Shown here: positions 35,060-44,673 of the stretch, one piece after another
Position numbering within the stretch: the first letter of the stretch is position 1
Layout: each line of letters opens with the position of its first letter
Source: Carboxylicivirga longa
Lineage (GTDB): Bacteria > Bacteroidota > Bacteroidia > Bacteroidales > Marinilabiliaceae
NCBI RefSeq assembly: GCF_050589825.1
Contig: NZ_JBNGOZ010000003.1
Location: 248,001-312,000, forward strand
DNA length: 64,000 bases
Reading direction: 5' to 3'
Translations under genes and position numbers: made by a program
The notes under the pieces: generated by a model
Told to the model about the DNA's origin: nothing
The model's input: the letters and a program-made list of their open reading frames with translations, nothing else
Database searches by the model: none

Positions 35060-35575
35060 ATGATTGCAAAATATATACGACTCATTTTTGCGGTAGTTTT
35101 CTTTGTGGCTGCCACCCTATTATTTGTTGCAGGTTATACCGGCACCGGAATCATCAGCGTACTGCTGGGTGCCTTCGCCATTCTTTTTCATTTCAAAAAC
35201 GAAATGAACCTTTTAATCTTTTACTTTGTGCGCAAAAACAAGTTTGCTACCGCCGAAACACTGATTAATAAAGTAAAACATCCCGAGCGCATGACCCAAC
35301 ACCAGGAAGCCTATTTTTATTTCCTACGTGGCCTTATGCACTCGCAAAAGCAAAAATTAAGCCCGGCCGAAAAAAGCCTTAAAAAGGCACTTTCGACAGG
35401 GCTTCGTACCAGTAACGACCGTGCTATGGCCAACCTGAATCTGGCAGGCATCTCCTTGTCGCAACGCAACAAAAAACTGGCTACCTATTATCTTCGCGAA
35501 ACGAAAAAACTGGATAAGCAAAAGATGCTGACTGCACAGATTCGCGAAGTTGAACAGATGATGAGACGCATTTAA
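35060..35575 (+). CDS. Small membrane protein with TPR-like soluble domain
   Basis: A 171-residue protein of unknown function. Two hydrophobic segments fill residues about 5-45 (IFAVVFFVAATLLFVAG and ISVLLGAFAILFHF). The rest is helical with TPR-like periodicity: YFYFLRGLMHSQKQKLSPAEKSLKKAL, and AMANLNLAGISLSQRNKKLATYYL (each shown only in outline). Strong basic composition suggests a cytoplasmic soluble part. Similar short TM-plus-TPR proteins occur widely in Bacteroidota without a known role. It converges with the DUF4832 gene, 12 bp apart. Confidence 0.72.
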   Translation: MIAKYIRLIFAVVFFVAATLLFVAGYTGTGIISVLLGAFAILFHFKNEMNLLIFYFVRKNKFATAETLINKVKHPERMTQHQEAYFYFLRGLMHSQKQKLSPAEKSLKKALSTGLRTSNDRAMANLNLAGISLSQRNKKLATYYLRETKKLDKQKMLTAQIREVEQMMRRI

Positions 35576-35587
35576 TCGAAGTAGGTC

Positions 35588-37051
35588 TTATCGAATTTGT
35601 AACTCATCAAGGGGCAACCAGTTGGTTTGCTCCTTTCTTTCTTTCACCGCCAGAGTAATTTCTGCCTCACCGGTATGGGTATTTACAATACCCACCATAA
35701 GACGATACTTTCCGCTGTTTAAACCATCGCATGCAAAATGATCGGCATAGTGCATCTGCTTTTGATTCACCCAGTCTGATGGTTCTGCCTGGCTGCTATA
35801 CCACATCTTAACAGTATTGCCATCTTTGTCTTCCAGACAAAAAGCCACCTTATACTTGTAGTTCCACGCTCTGTTATTATTGGGTAAAACCCCTACTCCA
35901 ATATTAGTCCAGCTATGAGAAATACACAGACTATCGCCTTGCTGTATTGATTGCGGATAGCGAAGCTCGACAGGGTAAATTCGATACCCCCCTTCACTCA
36001 AAAATCGCTTCACCTGCTCCGGGGCATCACCCGTCCAGCGAATGGCTTCCACTGCCTCGCGTAAATCCAGATAGTTGGCATGAGTATTCAGGGCGAGGTC
36101 TACCACCTGCTTATAATAGTCAGCCCAACTGTTCCACTTAAATTCCCTTTCTACACTATTGACCCACTCAATGGTTCGATCCTGCCAATAGCAGCACTCA
36201 GCCACCACAAAACACTGTGGGAACAAGCCCTGTATTAAAGTCTGTTGGGCTTCGGGCATCCAGCAACTCGCATAGCCATCGCGACGTATGGCATACCCAT
36301 AGCGCTCAATGGCATATTTCAGCTCTTGCTCATGTCCAATCTCACTCGCCACTGTAATCACCAAAGGCACCCTCGTAAAAGACTGTCCGTATAACGAGGT
36401 AATCCAGTCAAAAACCTCCACAGCACGCTCTCGCTTTTGAAAAACCAAGCCATGACCTTCTCCCCACAAGCCTAAGTTGTAACCATCAACATAATTAACA
36501 CGCGCAGGATCATCAAATTCGCGTGCAAAAGCCTTCACAAAAGTTTCAAATTTAGACTGAAAAATAGGATCATCGGGATAGGGCGAACGCACCGCTCCAT
36601 TTATACCTTTCCCCATATAGTATTTGGCACCTGCATCAAATACATAGCCCGGCGTTGACTCATACTCATTATCCTGACTCGCCACATAAACCCGAAAAGC
36701 CAGTTTGAGTCCCCTGTCAAGCGCACCCTTGATCAGGTCTTTAAAATTTTCATCGTACTCCCAGGCATACTTACCTTCCTCAGGTTCCATATCACTCCAT
36801 CGCCACCTAACATAAAGCGTTGTAGCATAGCGGCGTGCAATGGTATCTTGCTGTTGCCAAAATTCTTCGGCATTGGCAACATGATCATTGGCATCATCAT
36901 AAATCGTCCATCCCATACCCGGGTTGCGAATTAAGGAAACATTGTCCACTTCAAAATTAACACGCTTTAACTGATCTCCCTGGTCACATGCTTGCAGTCC
37001 TAACAGCACAAGCATCGATAGCATGCCATAAAAAACATCAACTAATCTCAT
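35588..37051 (-). CDS. DUF4832 lipoprotein with TIM-barrel-like fold
   Basis: A 487-residue exported lipoprotein (lipobox LQAC, Cys22). The first ~330 residues look like a glycoside-hydrolase-type barrel: RNPGMGWTIYDD at the start, LYVRWRWSDMEPEEGKY, and NLGLWGEGHG; these segments are typical of DUF4874/DUF4832 proteins. The C-terminal ~120 residues form a beta-sandwich (SHSWTNIGVGVLPNN) corresponding to DUF4832. Catalytic residues are not established for the family, so hydrolase activity is only suspected. It stands alone, with no SusCD or other CAZyme next to it, and has a hairpin element and terminator upstream. Confidence 0.75.
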   Translation of the reverse strand: MRLVDVFYGMLSMLVLLGLQACDQGDQLKRVNFEVDNVSLIRNPGMGWTIYDDANDHVANAEEFWQQQDTIARRYATTLYVRWRWSDMEPEEGKYAWEYDENFKDLIKGALDRGLKLAFRVYVASQDNEYESTPGYVFDAGAKYYMGKGINGAVRSPYPDDPIFQSKFETFVKAFAREFDDPARVNYVDGYNLGLWGEGHGLVFQKRERAVEVFDWITSLYGQSFTRVPLVITVASEIGHEQELKYAIERYGYAIRRDGYASCWMPEAQQTLIQGLFPQCFVVAECCYWQDRTIEWVNSVEREFKWNSWADYYKQVVDLALNTHANYLDLREAVEAIRWTGDAPEQVKRFLSEGGYRIYPVELRYPQSIQQGDSLCISHSWTNIGVGVLPNNNRAWNYKYKVAFCLEDKDGNTVKMWYSSQAEPSDWVNQKQMHYADHFACDGLNSGKYRLMVGIVNTHTGEAEITLAVKERKEQTNWLPLDELQIR

Positions 37052-37220
37052 CTTTAAAATACTAAATTTTATTATTACACTTTGTTATCAATACAGATTC
37101 ATAAGCCCATGTGCAACCCTCACATTGAATAATGGAAACCTTGTGTGATAGCACAGGCGGGCGACGAAGATAACATCTTAAGTATATTATGCAGATTAAT
37201 TTTTCAGTTTATTAGACAAC

Positions 37221-37258
37221 AAACGAGCTAACACACTCATAGTATTGTTAGCTCGTTT
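37221..37258. terminator. Strong hairpin terminator downstream of sucB
   Basis: AAACGAGCTAACA (37221-37233) pairs perfectly with TGTTAGCTCGTTT (37246-37258) over 13 bp with a 12-nt loop. It is followed by TTGTTTTG on the plus strand and TGTTGTC on the minus strand. It probably ends the leftward sucAB transcript. Confidence 0.6.
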
Positions 37259-37292
37259 TGTTTTGGGCAGACTAGCAGTAAAGTCTGAAAAA

Positions 37293-37374
37293 TCCAATAT
37301 AATTAAACATTTACGGAGCGATTCTTTATGAGCACCTTACACTAGAAAACCGCTCCCTAAAGCTTATTGAACGC
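37293..37374. repeat. Dispersed ~80-bp hairpin element, copy B
   Basis: Same element as at 25596 and 54572. Arms TTTACGGAGCGATTCT (37310-37325) and AAAACCGCTCCCTAAA (37347-37362). The ninth position is G-C here where the other copies have A-T, a change in both arms that keeps the pair. Flanks TCCAATATAATTAAA and GCTTATTGAACGC match the other copies. It sits just past the sucB stop. Confidence 0.75.
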
Positions 37375-37396
37375 ACTACAAAGTATCTACCGTGTA

Positions 37397-38677
37397 TTAT
37401 ATATCCAGCAGAGCCTGCTCGGGGTCGAAACCACCGGCCAAGAGTTTGGCGGGGTCTTCAATCATCTCTTTTACCTTCACCAGAAAACCCACCGAATCTT
37501 TACCGTCAATAATGCGATGATCATAAGACAGCGCAAGGTACATGATGGGGCGTATCTCCACCTGTCCATTAACGGCCACGGGGCGCTCCACAATGTTATG
37601 CATGCCCATAATGGCCGACTGTGGCGGATTGATAATGGGCGTACTTAGCATAGAGCCGAACACACCGCCATTGGTTACTGTAAAGGTGCCACCGGTCATT
37701 TCCTCCAGGCTTATCTTACCCTTGCGGGCTTTCTCGGCCAGCTGCTTAAGGTTTGATTCAATGTCGTTCAGTCCCTGGGCCTCCACATTACGGATAACGG
37801 GCACCATCAAGCCTTTGGGCGTCTGAACAGCCACCGATATGTCGTGATATTCGGGGAGCATAATCTCATCACCGTCAATCATGGCATTCACCATGGGATG
37901 ATGCTTCAAGGCCAGGGAGGCTGCCTTGATAAAGAAAGACATAAAACCCAGTTTAACACCATGCTTATCTATAAATTGAGGCTGATATTTCTTACGCAGC
38001 GCCATCACAGCCGACATATCCACCTCATTAAAGGTTGTTAGCATGGCTGTTTCATTCTTTACGGCTACCAAGCGCTGGCTCAGCTTCTTGCGCAGGTTAC
38101 TCATCTTCTGACGCTCTGCTTCACGGCTGGACGTGGGGGCTATAAAAGCCGTATTGCTGTGCCCTCCATCGGCATCCACCCCGGCAGGGCTGCTTTTCAC
38201 CCGCTCCACCTCTTTGGTGGTGATGCGCTTTAAGCCATTTACCACCTGATCAATATCCAGGTCTGCCTCCTCCATCTGCTTTTTTGCCAGCGGCGTAGCC
38301 TTGGCTCTCGGATAGGAACTTTCCTGAATTATTTCATTACTATCCTCCAAGGAATTGGACTTTTTATCGGCTACTTTTTCTTCTCCCGGAGCATCGGCAG
38401 TCTGTCCAGACTCCTCCTTTTTCGCAGGCGTTTCACCGGCAAAGTCCGTATCCACCGTACAGGCAACGCTATCCACTGCCACCGTTTCACCGGCCTCAAC
38501 CATAATCTTAAGCTTACCTCCTTCGCTGGCTACAAGCGATAAGGTTGCTTTGTCCGATTCTATTTCGGCAATCTCCTGGTCTTTCTCAACGATGTCGCCA
38601 TCCGCCACCATCCAGGTGGCCAGCTCTACTTCGTTAATGGACTCGCCCGGGGTGGGCACTTTTATCTCAATAATCAT
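37397..38677 (-). CDS. sucB: 2-oxoglutarate dehydrogenase E2 component (dihydrolipoyl succinyltransferase)
   Basis: Core enzyme of the 2-oxoglutarate dehydrogenase complex, transferring succinyl from lipoamide to CoA. The 426 residues contain one lipoyl domain (lipoylated Lys43 in EIESDKATLS), a Pro/Glu-rich linker, a peripheral-subunit-binding segment around RAKATPLAKKQMEEADLDI, and the catalytic domain ending in SYDHRIIDGKDSV with catalytic His387 and Asp391. It lies 89 bp behind sucA in the same direction. The E3 gene is not in the window. Complete sucAB implies an oxidative TCA branch. Confidence 0.95.
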   Translation of the reverse strand: MIIEIKVPTPGESINEVELATWMVADGDIVEKDQEIAEIESDKATLSLVASEGGKLKIMVEAGETVAVDSVACTVDTDFAGETPAKKEESGQTADAPGEEKVADKKSNSLEDSNEIIQESSYPRAKATPLAKKQMEEADLDIDQVVNGLKRITTKEVERVKSSPAGVDADGGHSNTAFIAPTSSREAERQKMSNLRKKLSQRLVAVKNETAMLTTFNEVDMSAVMALRKKYQPQFIDKHGVKLGFMSFFIKAASLALKHHPMVNAMIDGDEIMLPEYHDISVAVQTPKGLMVPVIRNVEAQGLNDIESNLKQLAEKARKGKISLEEMTGGTFTVTNGGVFGSMLSTPIINPPQSAIMGMHNIVERPVAVNGQVEIRPIMYLALSYDHRIIDGKDSVGFLVKVKEMIEDPAKLLAGGFDPEQALLDI

Positions 38678-38766
38678 AGATTCTTTATTTTCGTTGGACG
38701 CCCGTGCACAGAGGCGATTAGAGGCTCCGGGCTCATAGCAACCAACATTTAACGGCTTACTAATTC

Positions 38767-41589
38767 TTATATGGAAAATCTTGGTTTCTCTTCAAAATAC
38801 TTATGCTGTTTTAATATTTCGGCACGCGACTTACCGGTTACGCACTGCAAACCACAATACTTAAGCTTACGCTCGCAATGACAAGCCTTAAATACCTTAT
38901 TGATGATCTCATTCTGACCCACCATGTGCAGACCATTAAGCCCGGTAGCCGGACTACCGCTGGCAATGCGCGCCACAGGCACTATTTCCACATCCGTCAT
39001 CTTACTGCGAATATAGTTCCAGGCTCCCATGTTTTCGGGCTCTTCCTGAACCCACAAGTGCAACAATGCGTTTGTGTATTTTTTGTTAATGGCATCTATC
39101 TGCTCTTTGGGGAAAGGATGCATCTGTTCCAGTCGCACCAATGCCACATCTCGGGCCTCCAGCTCTTCCTTGCGTGCCAGCAAATCGTAGTACACTTTAC
39201 CGGTACAAAATACCACGCGCTTTACCTGCTCCACATCCACCTGCTCATCGTCTATCACCTCCTTAAAACCACCCTGTGCAAAATCATTAAGGGAGGATAC
39301 ACACTGCGGGTGACGCAACAAGCTCTTGGGCGTAAATACAACCAAAGGTATACGGAAGGCACGCTTTACCTGACGCCTGAGCACATGAAAAAAGTTGGCC
39401 GGCGTAGTACAGTTCACCACCTGCATATTATTACGTGCTGCTAAGGACAGGAATCGCTCTACGCGGGCACTGGAGTGCTCAGGCCCCTGCCCTTCAAAGC
39501 CATGGGGCAGCAAAAGCACAAGCCCATTCATAAGCCCCCATTTCTCCTCGGCTGACGACAGGTACTGATCGACGATAACCTGCGCCACATTATAAAAATC
39601 ACCAAACTGAGCTTCCCAGATTGTAAGCCCTTCAGGTTTCGCCAAAGCATAACCATACTCAAAGCCCATTACTCCATACTCCGATAGTAATGAGTTATAT
39701 ACATTAAAATCAGCCTGATCGGGCGATATGTGCTGCAAAGGTCGGTACCGCTCATCCTTATCCTGCAGGGCAAGCGCAGCATGACGATGTGCAAAGGTGC
39801 CACGCTCTGCATCCTGCCCACTGAGTCGCACCGGATGCCCCTCAGTCACCAGCGAGGCATAGGCCAGCTGTTCACCCAGCGCCCAATCCAGTCGGTCGCC
39901 TTCTACCATGGCTTTTCGGTCAGCAACAATCTTATGTAGTTTCTTAAAAAAGCTTTTATCCTCAGGCAGGTAATTAATGCGGTTCAATAGTGTGCGAAGT
40001 ACCCCTTCTTCAATGCCGGTATTGGGTGATCGCACAAAATCAACCGGCTCAGAATAACGATAGGGTCGCCAGTCATCATGCAGAAAGCGCTGTATTACCA
40101 CCTTATCAATTTTCTTGGAAGCCGCCAATTCCTCCTCCAAGGCTTCATTGAAACGCTGCTCCTCCTTTGCTGCCTCTTCTTTTGACAGCACCTGTTGCTC
40201 CTGCAATTTTAACTTATAAATATCACGTGTATTCTTGTGCTTGGCTATGGCGCTGTAAAGCAGCGGCTGTGTAAAACGTGGCTCATCGCCTTCGTTATGT
40301 CCGTATTTACGGTAAGCCAGCAAATCGATAAATACATCAGCGTTAAAACGCTGACGGTACTCCATGGCTAGCTCCACGGTGTAAACCAAGGCCTCGGCAT
40401 CGTCGCCGTTAACGTGAAATACAGGTGAGCGGGTTACCTTGCCCACATCGGTACAATAGGTGGAGGATCGTCCTTCCAGGTAGCTGGTGGTAAAGCCCAC
40501 CTGATTATTAATAACAATATGTATAGTACCTCCTGTTTTATAACCCCGCAACTGCGCCATTTGCACCACCTCATAGGCAATACCCTGTCCGGCAATGGCT
40601 GCATCACCATGGATAACAATGGGGACTACTTTATCGTAATCCTTATTGTATTTATGGTCAATTTTAGCGCGCGAAATTCCCTCTATTACAGGCGCCACCG
40701 TCTCCAAGTGCGATGGGTTGGGCGCCAGATTAACGCGCACCCTTTTACCACTGAGGGTATCAATATCGCTGCAGTAGCCCAGGTGATATTTCACATCGCC
40801 CAGCGAAATTCCATCCTCATATTCATCGCCCACAAATTCCTTAAACACATTCTTATAGGGCTTTTGAAGTATATTGGTAAGCACATTTAAACGCCCCCGG
40901 TGCGCCATGCCAATGACCACTTCTTCGGCACCCAGCTCAGCACCCTTATTAATAAGGGCATGCAAGCCGGGTATCAAGGATTCAGAACCTTCCAGCGAAA
41001 AACGTTTTTGACCCACAAACTTCTTATGGATAAAGGCTTCAAAGCCCACCGCCTTATTCAGCTGATGGAAGATCTGTCGCTTTTTTTCAGACGAAAAATC
41101 GGGCGTGTTACGCACCGATTCCATGTGTTGCTTCATCCAGCTTAATACTTCCGGGTGACGGATGTAAAGGTATTCGACGGCTACTGAGCGGCAGTAGGTC
41201 TGCTGAAGGTGATCAATAATGGTGGCCAGCGAAACAGGCCCCAGACCCAGTTCATTACCAGCTTGAAATACCGTACTAAGATCCTCCTCACTGAGTTGAA
41301 AATTCTCAATATCCAGTGTCGGGTAATATTTACGACGACGACGAACGGGATTCGTCTGGGTAAACAAATGACCGCGCTGACGATAACCATGAATCAGGTT
41401 TAACACCAGAAACTCCTTATCAACGAGTCCGGTACCTGATGAAGGCTGATAGTTTGCCATGGCAAAATCAAAGCCCTGAAAAAATCGTTGGTATTCGGTA
41501 TCAACCGATTCCGGATCTTGCTGATATTGCTGATACAGCTCATCAACAGAACCTATTTCACTATTACCAAGAAATGAAAATTTATCCAT
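38767..41589 (-). CDS. sucA: 2-oxoglutarate dehydrogenase E1 component
   Basis: Thiamine-diphosphate-dependent decarboxylase of 2-oxoglutarate. The 940-residue length is normal. Marks include the N-terminal FLGNSEIGSVDELYQQYQQD, the VIGMAHRGRLNVL loop, VIHGDAAIAGQGIAYE with NNQVGFTT for thiamine diphosphate and Mg, EYGYALAKPEGLTIWEAQFG, and the closing HPFPKEQI/RIASGSPATG region. Transcribed leftwards with sucB. The gene is divergent from the AddB-like nuclease across a 218-bp region. Confidence 0.96.
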   Translation of the reverse strand: MDKFSFLGNSEIGSVDELYQQYQQDPESVDTEYQRFFQGFDFAMANYQPSSGTGLVDKEFLVLNLIHGYRQRGHLFTQTNPVRRRRKYYPTLDIENFQLSEEDLSTVFQAGNELGLGPVSLATIIDHLQQTYCRSVAVEYLYIRHPEVLSWMKQHMESVRNTPDFSSEKKRQIFHQLNKAVGFEAFIHKKFVGQKRFSLEGSESLIPGLHALINKGAELGAEEVVIGMAHRGRLNVLTNILQKPYKNVFKEFVGDEYEDGISLGDVKYHLGYCSDIDTLSGKRVRVNLAPNPSHLETVAPVIEGISRAKIDHKYNKDYDKVVPIVIHGDAAIAGQGIAYEVVQMAQLRGYKTGGTIHIVINNQVGFTTSYLEGRSSTYCTDVGKVTRSPVFHVNGDDAEALVYTVELAMEYRQRFNADVFIDLLAYRKYGHNEGDEPRFTQPLLYSAIAKHKNTRDIYKLKLQEQQVLSKEEAAKEEQRFNEALEEELAASKKIDKVVIQRFLHDDWRPYRYSEPVDFVRSPNTGIEEGVLRTLLNRINYLPEDKSFFKKLHKIVADRKAMVEGDRLDWALGEQLAYASLVTEGHPVRLSGQDAERGTFAHRHAALALQDKDERYRPLQHISPDQADFNVYNSLLSEYGVMGFEYGYALAKPEGLTIWEAQFGDFYNVAQVIVDQYLSSAEEKWGLMNGLVLLLPHGFEGQGPEHSSARVERFLSLAARNNMQVVNCTTPANFFHVLRRQVKRAFRIPLVVFTPKSLLRHPQCVSSLNDFAQGGFKEVIDDEQVDVEQVKRVVFCTGKVYYDLLARKEELEARDVALVRLEQMHPFPKEQIDAINKKYTNALLHLWVQEEPENMGAWNYIRSKMTDVEIVPVARIASGSPATGLNGLHMVGQNEIINKVFKACHCERKLKYCGLQCVTGKSRAEILKQHKYFEEKPRFSI

Positions 41590-41781
41590 AAAACATTATA
41601 TAATAGCAATACTATTTGCGTATTTCTTTCCTCTTTTAACAAATAAAGGACATTAAAGTTAAAATATTTTCAGCCCCCATCAGCTATTGTAAAACAGCTT
41701 TTTCTCTTTCCTGAATATTTGGTCGTTTAACTTAAAATCTTATCAAGTTCTGAATTTTTCTTTCTTAGCGGGAGTATTTAC

Positions 41782-41789
41782 TATCTTTG
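41782..41789 (+). promoter_or_regulatory. -7 promoter box of the AddB-like nuclease gene
   Basis: TATCTTTG matches TAnnTTTG, 18 bp before the ATG at 41808. It overlaps an earlier in-frame ATG (41787), which argues for translation from 41808. The -33 region (TTTC) is a partial match. Confidence 0.5.
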
Positions 41790-41807
41790 GTGATTAAAAT
41801 TTCACGC

Positions 41808-44663
41808 ATGACAGCCGGTTTCTTAAACGCCATAGCAGCATACTACCATCAACACCACCGCAATGATTTAGCCGATTATTGCTTTGTTTTTCCCAGCCAG
41901 CGCGCAGGCATCTTTTTCACCAATCACCTTCGTCAGCTGGTAGATGCCCCCACCTGGGCACCCCGCATCATGACGGTCAATGATTTTTTTGCCTCCCTGT
42001 CGCCTGCCATTGTGGCCGATAACATTACCCTTCTGTTTGCGCTGCACCAAAGCTACAATGCCGTGAGCAGTATGCCCACTACCTTTGATGAATTTCTGCC
42101 CTGGGGCGAGATGCTGCTGAGTGATTTTGATGATATTGATAAATACCTGGTGGGCGTTGACGATCTGTTCTCCAACATCATCTCCTACAAAGAACTGGAG
42201 GATGACTACAGCCACCTTAACGAACAACAGCGCGAAGCCATCAAAACATTTTGGGGTGCCTTTAATGCCGAGCAGCTTTCATCTCATCAGCGACATTTCC
42301 TGGATAACTGGACGCTGATCCCCAAGGTATATACCGCTTTTCGTAAGGCACTGAGCGCGCAGTCGCTGGCCTACGAAGGCATGGTGTATCGCCGTATTGC
42401 CGAATCGATTAAACAGGACGCACTGCTTGATATCCAATGGAAGAAGGTGGTATTTGTGGGCTTAAACGCCCTTACACCGGCCGAGCGAAAGCTGATGGAT
42501 CACCTACAAAAACGCGGTATGGCTGATTTCTTTTGGGATTACTCTCCCTGGATGCAGAAAGACGCTGAAGGCGGCTCGCTACCGACCCGGGGTCCCGGTC
42601 TTTTTCTCAATGAGAATAAAATGCGTTACCCGGCACCTAAAAATTTTGTACTTCCTCTTCATGAGCAGGGGCCAGACATAACCATCACTGCGGTTGCCAA
42701 CCCTACTGAGCAGCTTAAATCCGTGCATAGTTTCTTGAACAAGGAGTATGAAAGCGACCTGAAGACGGCTCTTGTATTGGCCGATGAAACCTTACTGATG
42801 ACGGCACTACACGGCATTCCTGAGTCGGTGGATCGGGTGAATGTAACCATGGGTTATCCGCTCAACAACACACCGGTTTTCGGATTGGTTAACCTGCTGT
42901 TTGAGATGCAACGCAACGCCCGTAGCAGTAAAAATGGTCTGTGGCTATATCATCGCCATGTGCTGCCCATTTTACAACACCAATACGTCAGCATGCTGGC
43001 CGAAGAAGACTGCCGTACTTTGCACAAAAAGCTGGTGAAGGAAAATATCATTTTTGTGCAGGCTAAGGACTTACAGATCAATCCCCTTTTTAAGCTGATT
43101 TTTAGCCGGATAAGTGATGGTGCCCAGCTGGCGCATTACCTCACCAGCATACTCAGTAAAATTTATGAACTGCTACAGCCTAAAGATGATAAACTATTGG
43201 AGCAGGAATTTGTATTTACCCTGCACAAAAGCATCGTACGCTTGCAGGACTTGCTGGAACAAAACCAACAGGAAAGCATCACGGCAGAAACCTGGATGAA
43301 GCTGTATAAGAAACTGGCCGATTTTCAGACTGTACCCTTCAAAGGTGAGCCGCTGGCCGGTCTTCAGGTAATGGGCATACTGGAAACGCGTGCCCTGGAT
43401 TTCGACAAGCTTATTATTCTTGACCTTAACGAAGGGGTGTTTCCCCGCACATCGGCGCCCAACACATTTATTCCGGCTACCCTAAGAGCGGGGTTTGGTT
43501 TACCCACCATCGAATTTCAGGACACTATCTTCTCCTATTATTTCTTTCGCCTGATTCACCGTGCAAAAAAAGTGGAACTGCTCTATTCCACCGGTGCCCA
43601 GGGGATGAAATCCAACGAGATGAGCCGTTATCTCTATCAACTTAAATATGAGTTTAATGCCACTATTAAAACCCAAACATCGGGTGGTCATGTAGCACTA
43701 TTGAGTCCACCCCTGCCCCATGCTCCCAAAACCCCCGAGGTAATGGAGATACTGACACAGTTTAAGGCTGGTGGCAAGCGTTCTCTCTCGCCCAGCGCCC
43801 TGTCGGTGTATATCGAATGCCCCATGCGCTTTTATTACCAGAAGATAGCCGGCATACGCGAGGCCGATGAGATCAATGAGGAGGCCGATGCCCGTATCTT
43901 CGGCCTTATCTTCCATGATGTGGTGGAACAGCTGTACCAGACACACATCAATAAAACGGTAGACGCCAACACCATTGAAAGCTGGTTAAAAGACAAGCCC
44001 AGGATTGATGGGCTGATACGCGAAGGCTTTAAAAAGCACCTGAGTGATTATGACAAGGGTAAAAATGCCTTTACGGAGATACACGGGAAAAACGTGATGG
44101 TATTTGAAGTAATCCGTCGCTACCTCATGCAGTTCCTGAAACTGGAGAAACAACGTGCTCCCTTCACCATTATTGATTTGGAGCGTGAAGTGAAACACGT
44201 TATCAACACCGGCAGTCTGCAGCTCAATATGGGTGGTTTCATCGATCGTCTCGAAAGCAAAGATGGCATTGTGAGTGTAACGGATTACAAGACAGGTAAC
44301 GGCGATGCCACGATTACAGCAGTGGCCGACCTGTTTAACACCGATAAGCACAAGAAGATAAAGGCCACATTTCAAACCCTGCTATACGCCCTCATACTGG
44401 AGGAGACCACGCACGCCAATGTCCCCCTCCAGCCTGCTGTTATCTGGGTGCGCGATGTCTTTAAGCGCTCCTATGACACACGACTCTTCCGCAAACAAGG
44501 AAAAAACAAAGAAGCCATTTTACTTCAAGCTGTACAACAGGAGTTTAAGGAGGGGCTCTACGACTTACTGGAAGAACTCTATAACCCGGATATCCCTTTT
44601 CAGCCGGTTGAGGATACTAGCAAATGTCGTTTCTGTACCTACAAAAGTCTGTGCAACCGATAA
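41808..44663 (+). CDS. AddB-like PD-(D/E)XK nuclease
   Basis: A 951-residue protein related to the AddB/RexB subunit of double-strand-break resection nucleases. The N-terminal ~600 residues are a degenerate helicase-like region (CFVFPSQRAGIFFTNHL). The C-terminal nuclease has GFIDRLESKDGIVSVTDYKTG, with the Asp...DxK catalytic pattern, and four cysteines for an Fe-S cluster: Cys671 in YIECPMRF and Cys940, Cys943 and Cys949 in CRFCTYKSLC. This is the AddB arrangement. I start it at 41808 because 41787 lies inside the -7 box. The expected AddA (UvrD-like helicase) gene is not adjacent. It converges with trmD, 10 bp apart. Confidence 0.85.
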   Translation: MTAGFLNAIAAYYHQHHRNDLADYCFVFPSQRAGIFFTNHLRQLVDAPTWAPRIMTVNDFFASLSPAIVADNITLLFALHQSYNAVSSMPTTFDEFLPWGEMLLSDFDDIDKYLVGVDDLFSNIISYKELEDDYSHLNEQQREAIKTFWGAFNAEQLSSHQRHFLDNWTLIPKVYTAFRKALSAQSLAYEGMVYRRIAESIKQDALLDIQWKKVVFVGLNALTPAERKLMDHLQKRGMADFFWDYSPWMQKDAEGGSLPTRGPGLFLNENKMRYPAPKNFVLPLHEQGPDITITAVANPTEQLKSVHSFLNKEYESDLKTALVLADETLLMTALHGIPESVDRVNVTMGYPLNNTPVFGLVNLLFEMQRNARSSKNGLWLYHRHVLPILQHQYVSMLAEEDCRTLHKKLVKENIIFVQAKDLQINPLFKLIFSRISDGAQLAHYLTSILSKIYELLQPKDDKLLEQEFVFTLHKSIVRLQDLLEQNQQESITAETWMKLYKKLADFQTVPFKGEPLAGLQVMGILETRALDFDKLIILDLNEGVFPRTSAPNTFIPATLRAGFGLPTIEFQDTIFSYYFFRLIHRAKKVELLYSTGAQGMKSNEMSRYLYQLKYEFNATIKTQTSGGHVALLSPPLPHAPKTPEVMEILTQFKAGGKRSLSPSALSVYIECPMRFYYQKIAGIREADEINEEADARIFGLIFHDVVEQLYQTHINKTVDANTIESWLKDKPRIDGLIREGFKKHLSDYDKGKNAFTEIHGKNVMVFEVIRRYLMQFLKLEKQRAPFTIIDLEREVKHVINTGSLQLNMGGFIDRLESKDGIVSVTDYKTGNGDATITAVADLFNTDKHKKIKATFQTLLYALILEETTHANVPLQPAVIWVRDVFKRSYDTRLFRKQGKNKEAILLQAVQQEFKEGLYDLLEELYNPDIPFQPVEDTSKCRFCTYKSLCNR

Positions 44664-44673
44664 ATAGACAAGC

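Larger units (their letters stand above)
37052..37396. other. 345-bp intergenic region with terminator and hairpin element
   Basis: Lies between the DUF4832 gene start and the end of sucB, both leftward. It contains a 13-bp-stem terminator (37221-37258) and copy B of the dispersed hairpin element (37293-37374). The remaining ~170 bp next to the DUF4832 start must hold its promoter; I see no good TAnnTTTG box. Confidence 0.6.

Noticed and set aside
38878..39444. 188-codon frame opposite sucA
   Set aside because: Antisense to a strongly conserved enzyme gene, with no recognisable domain or ribosome site.
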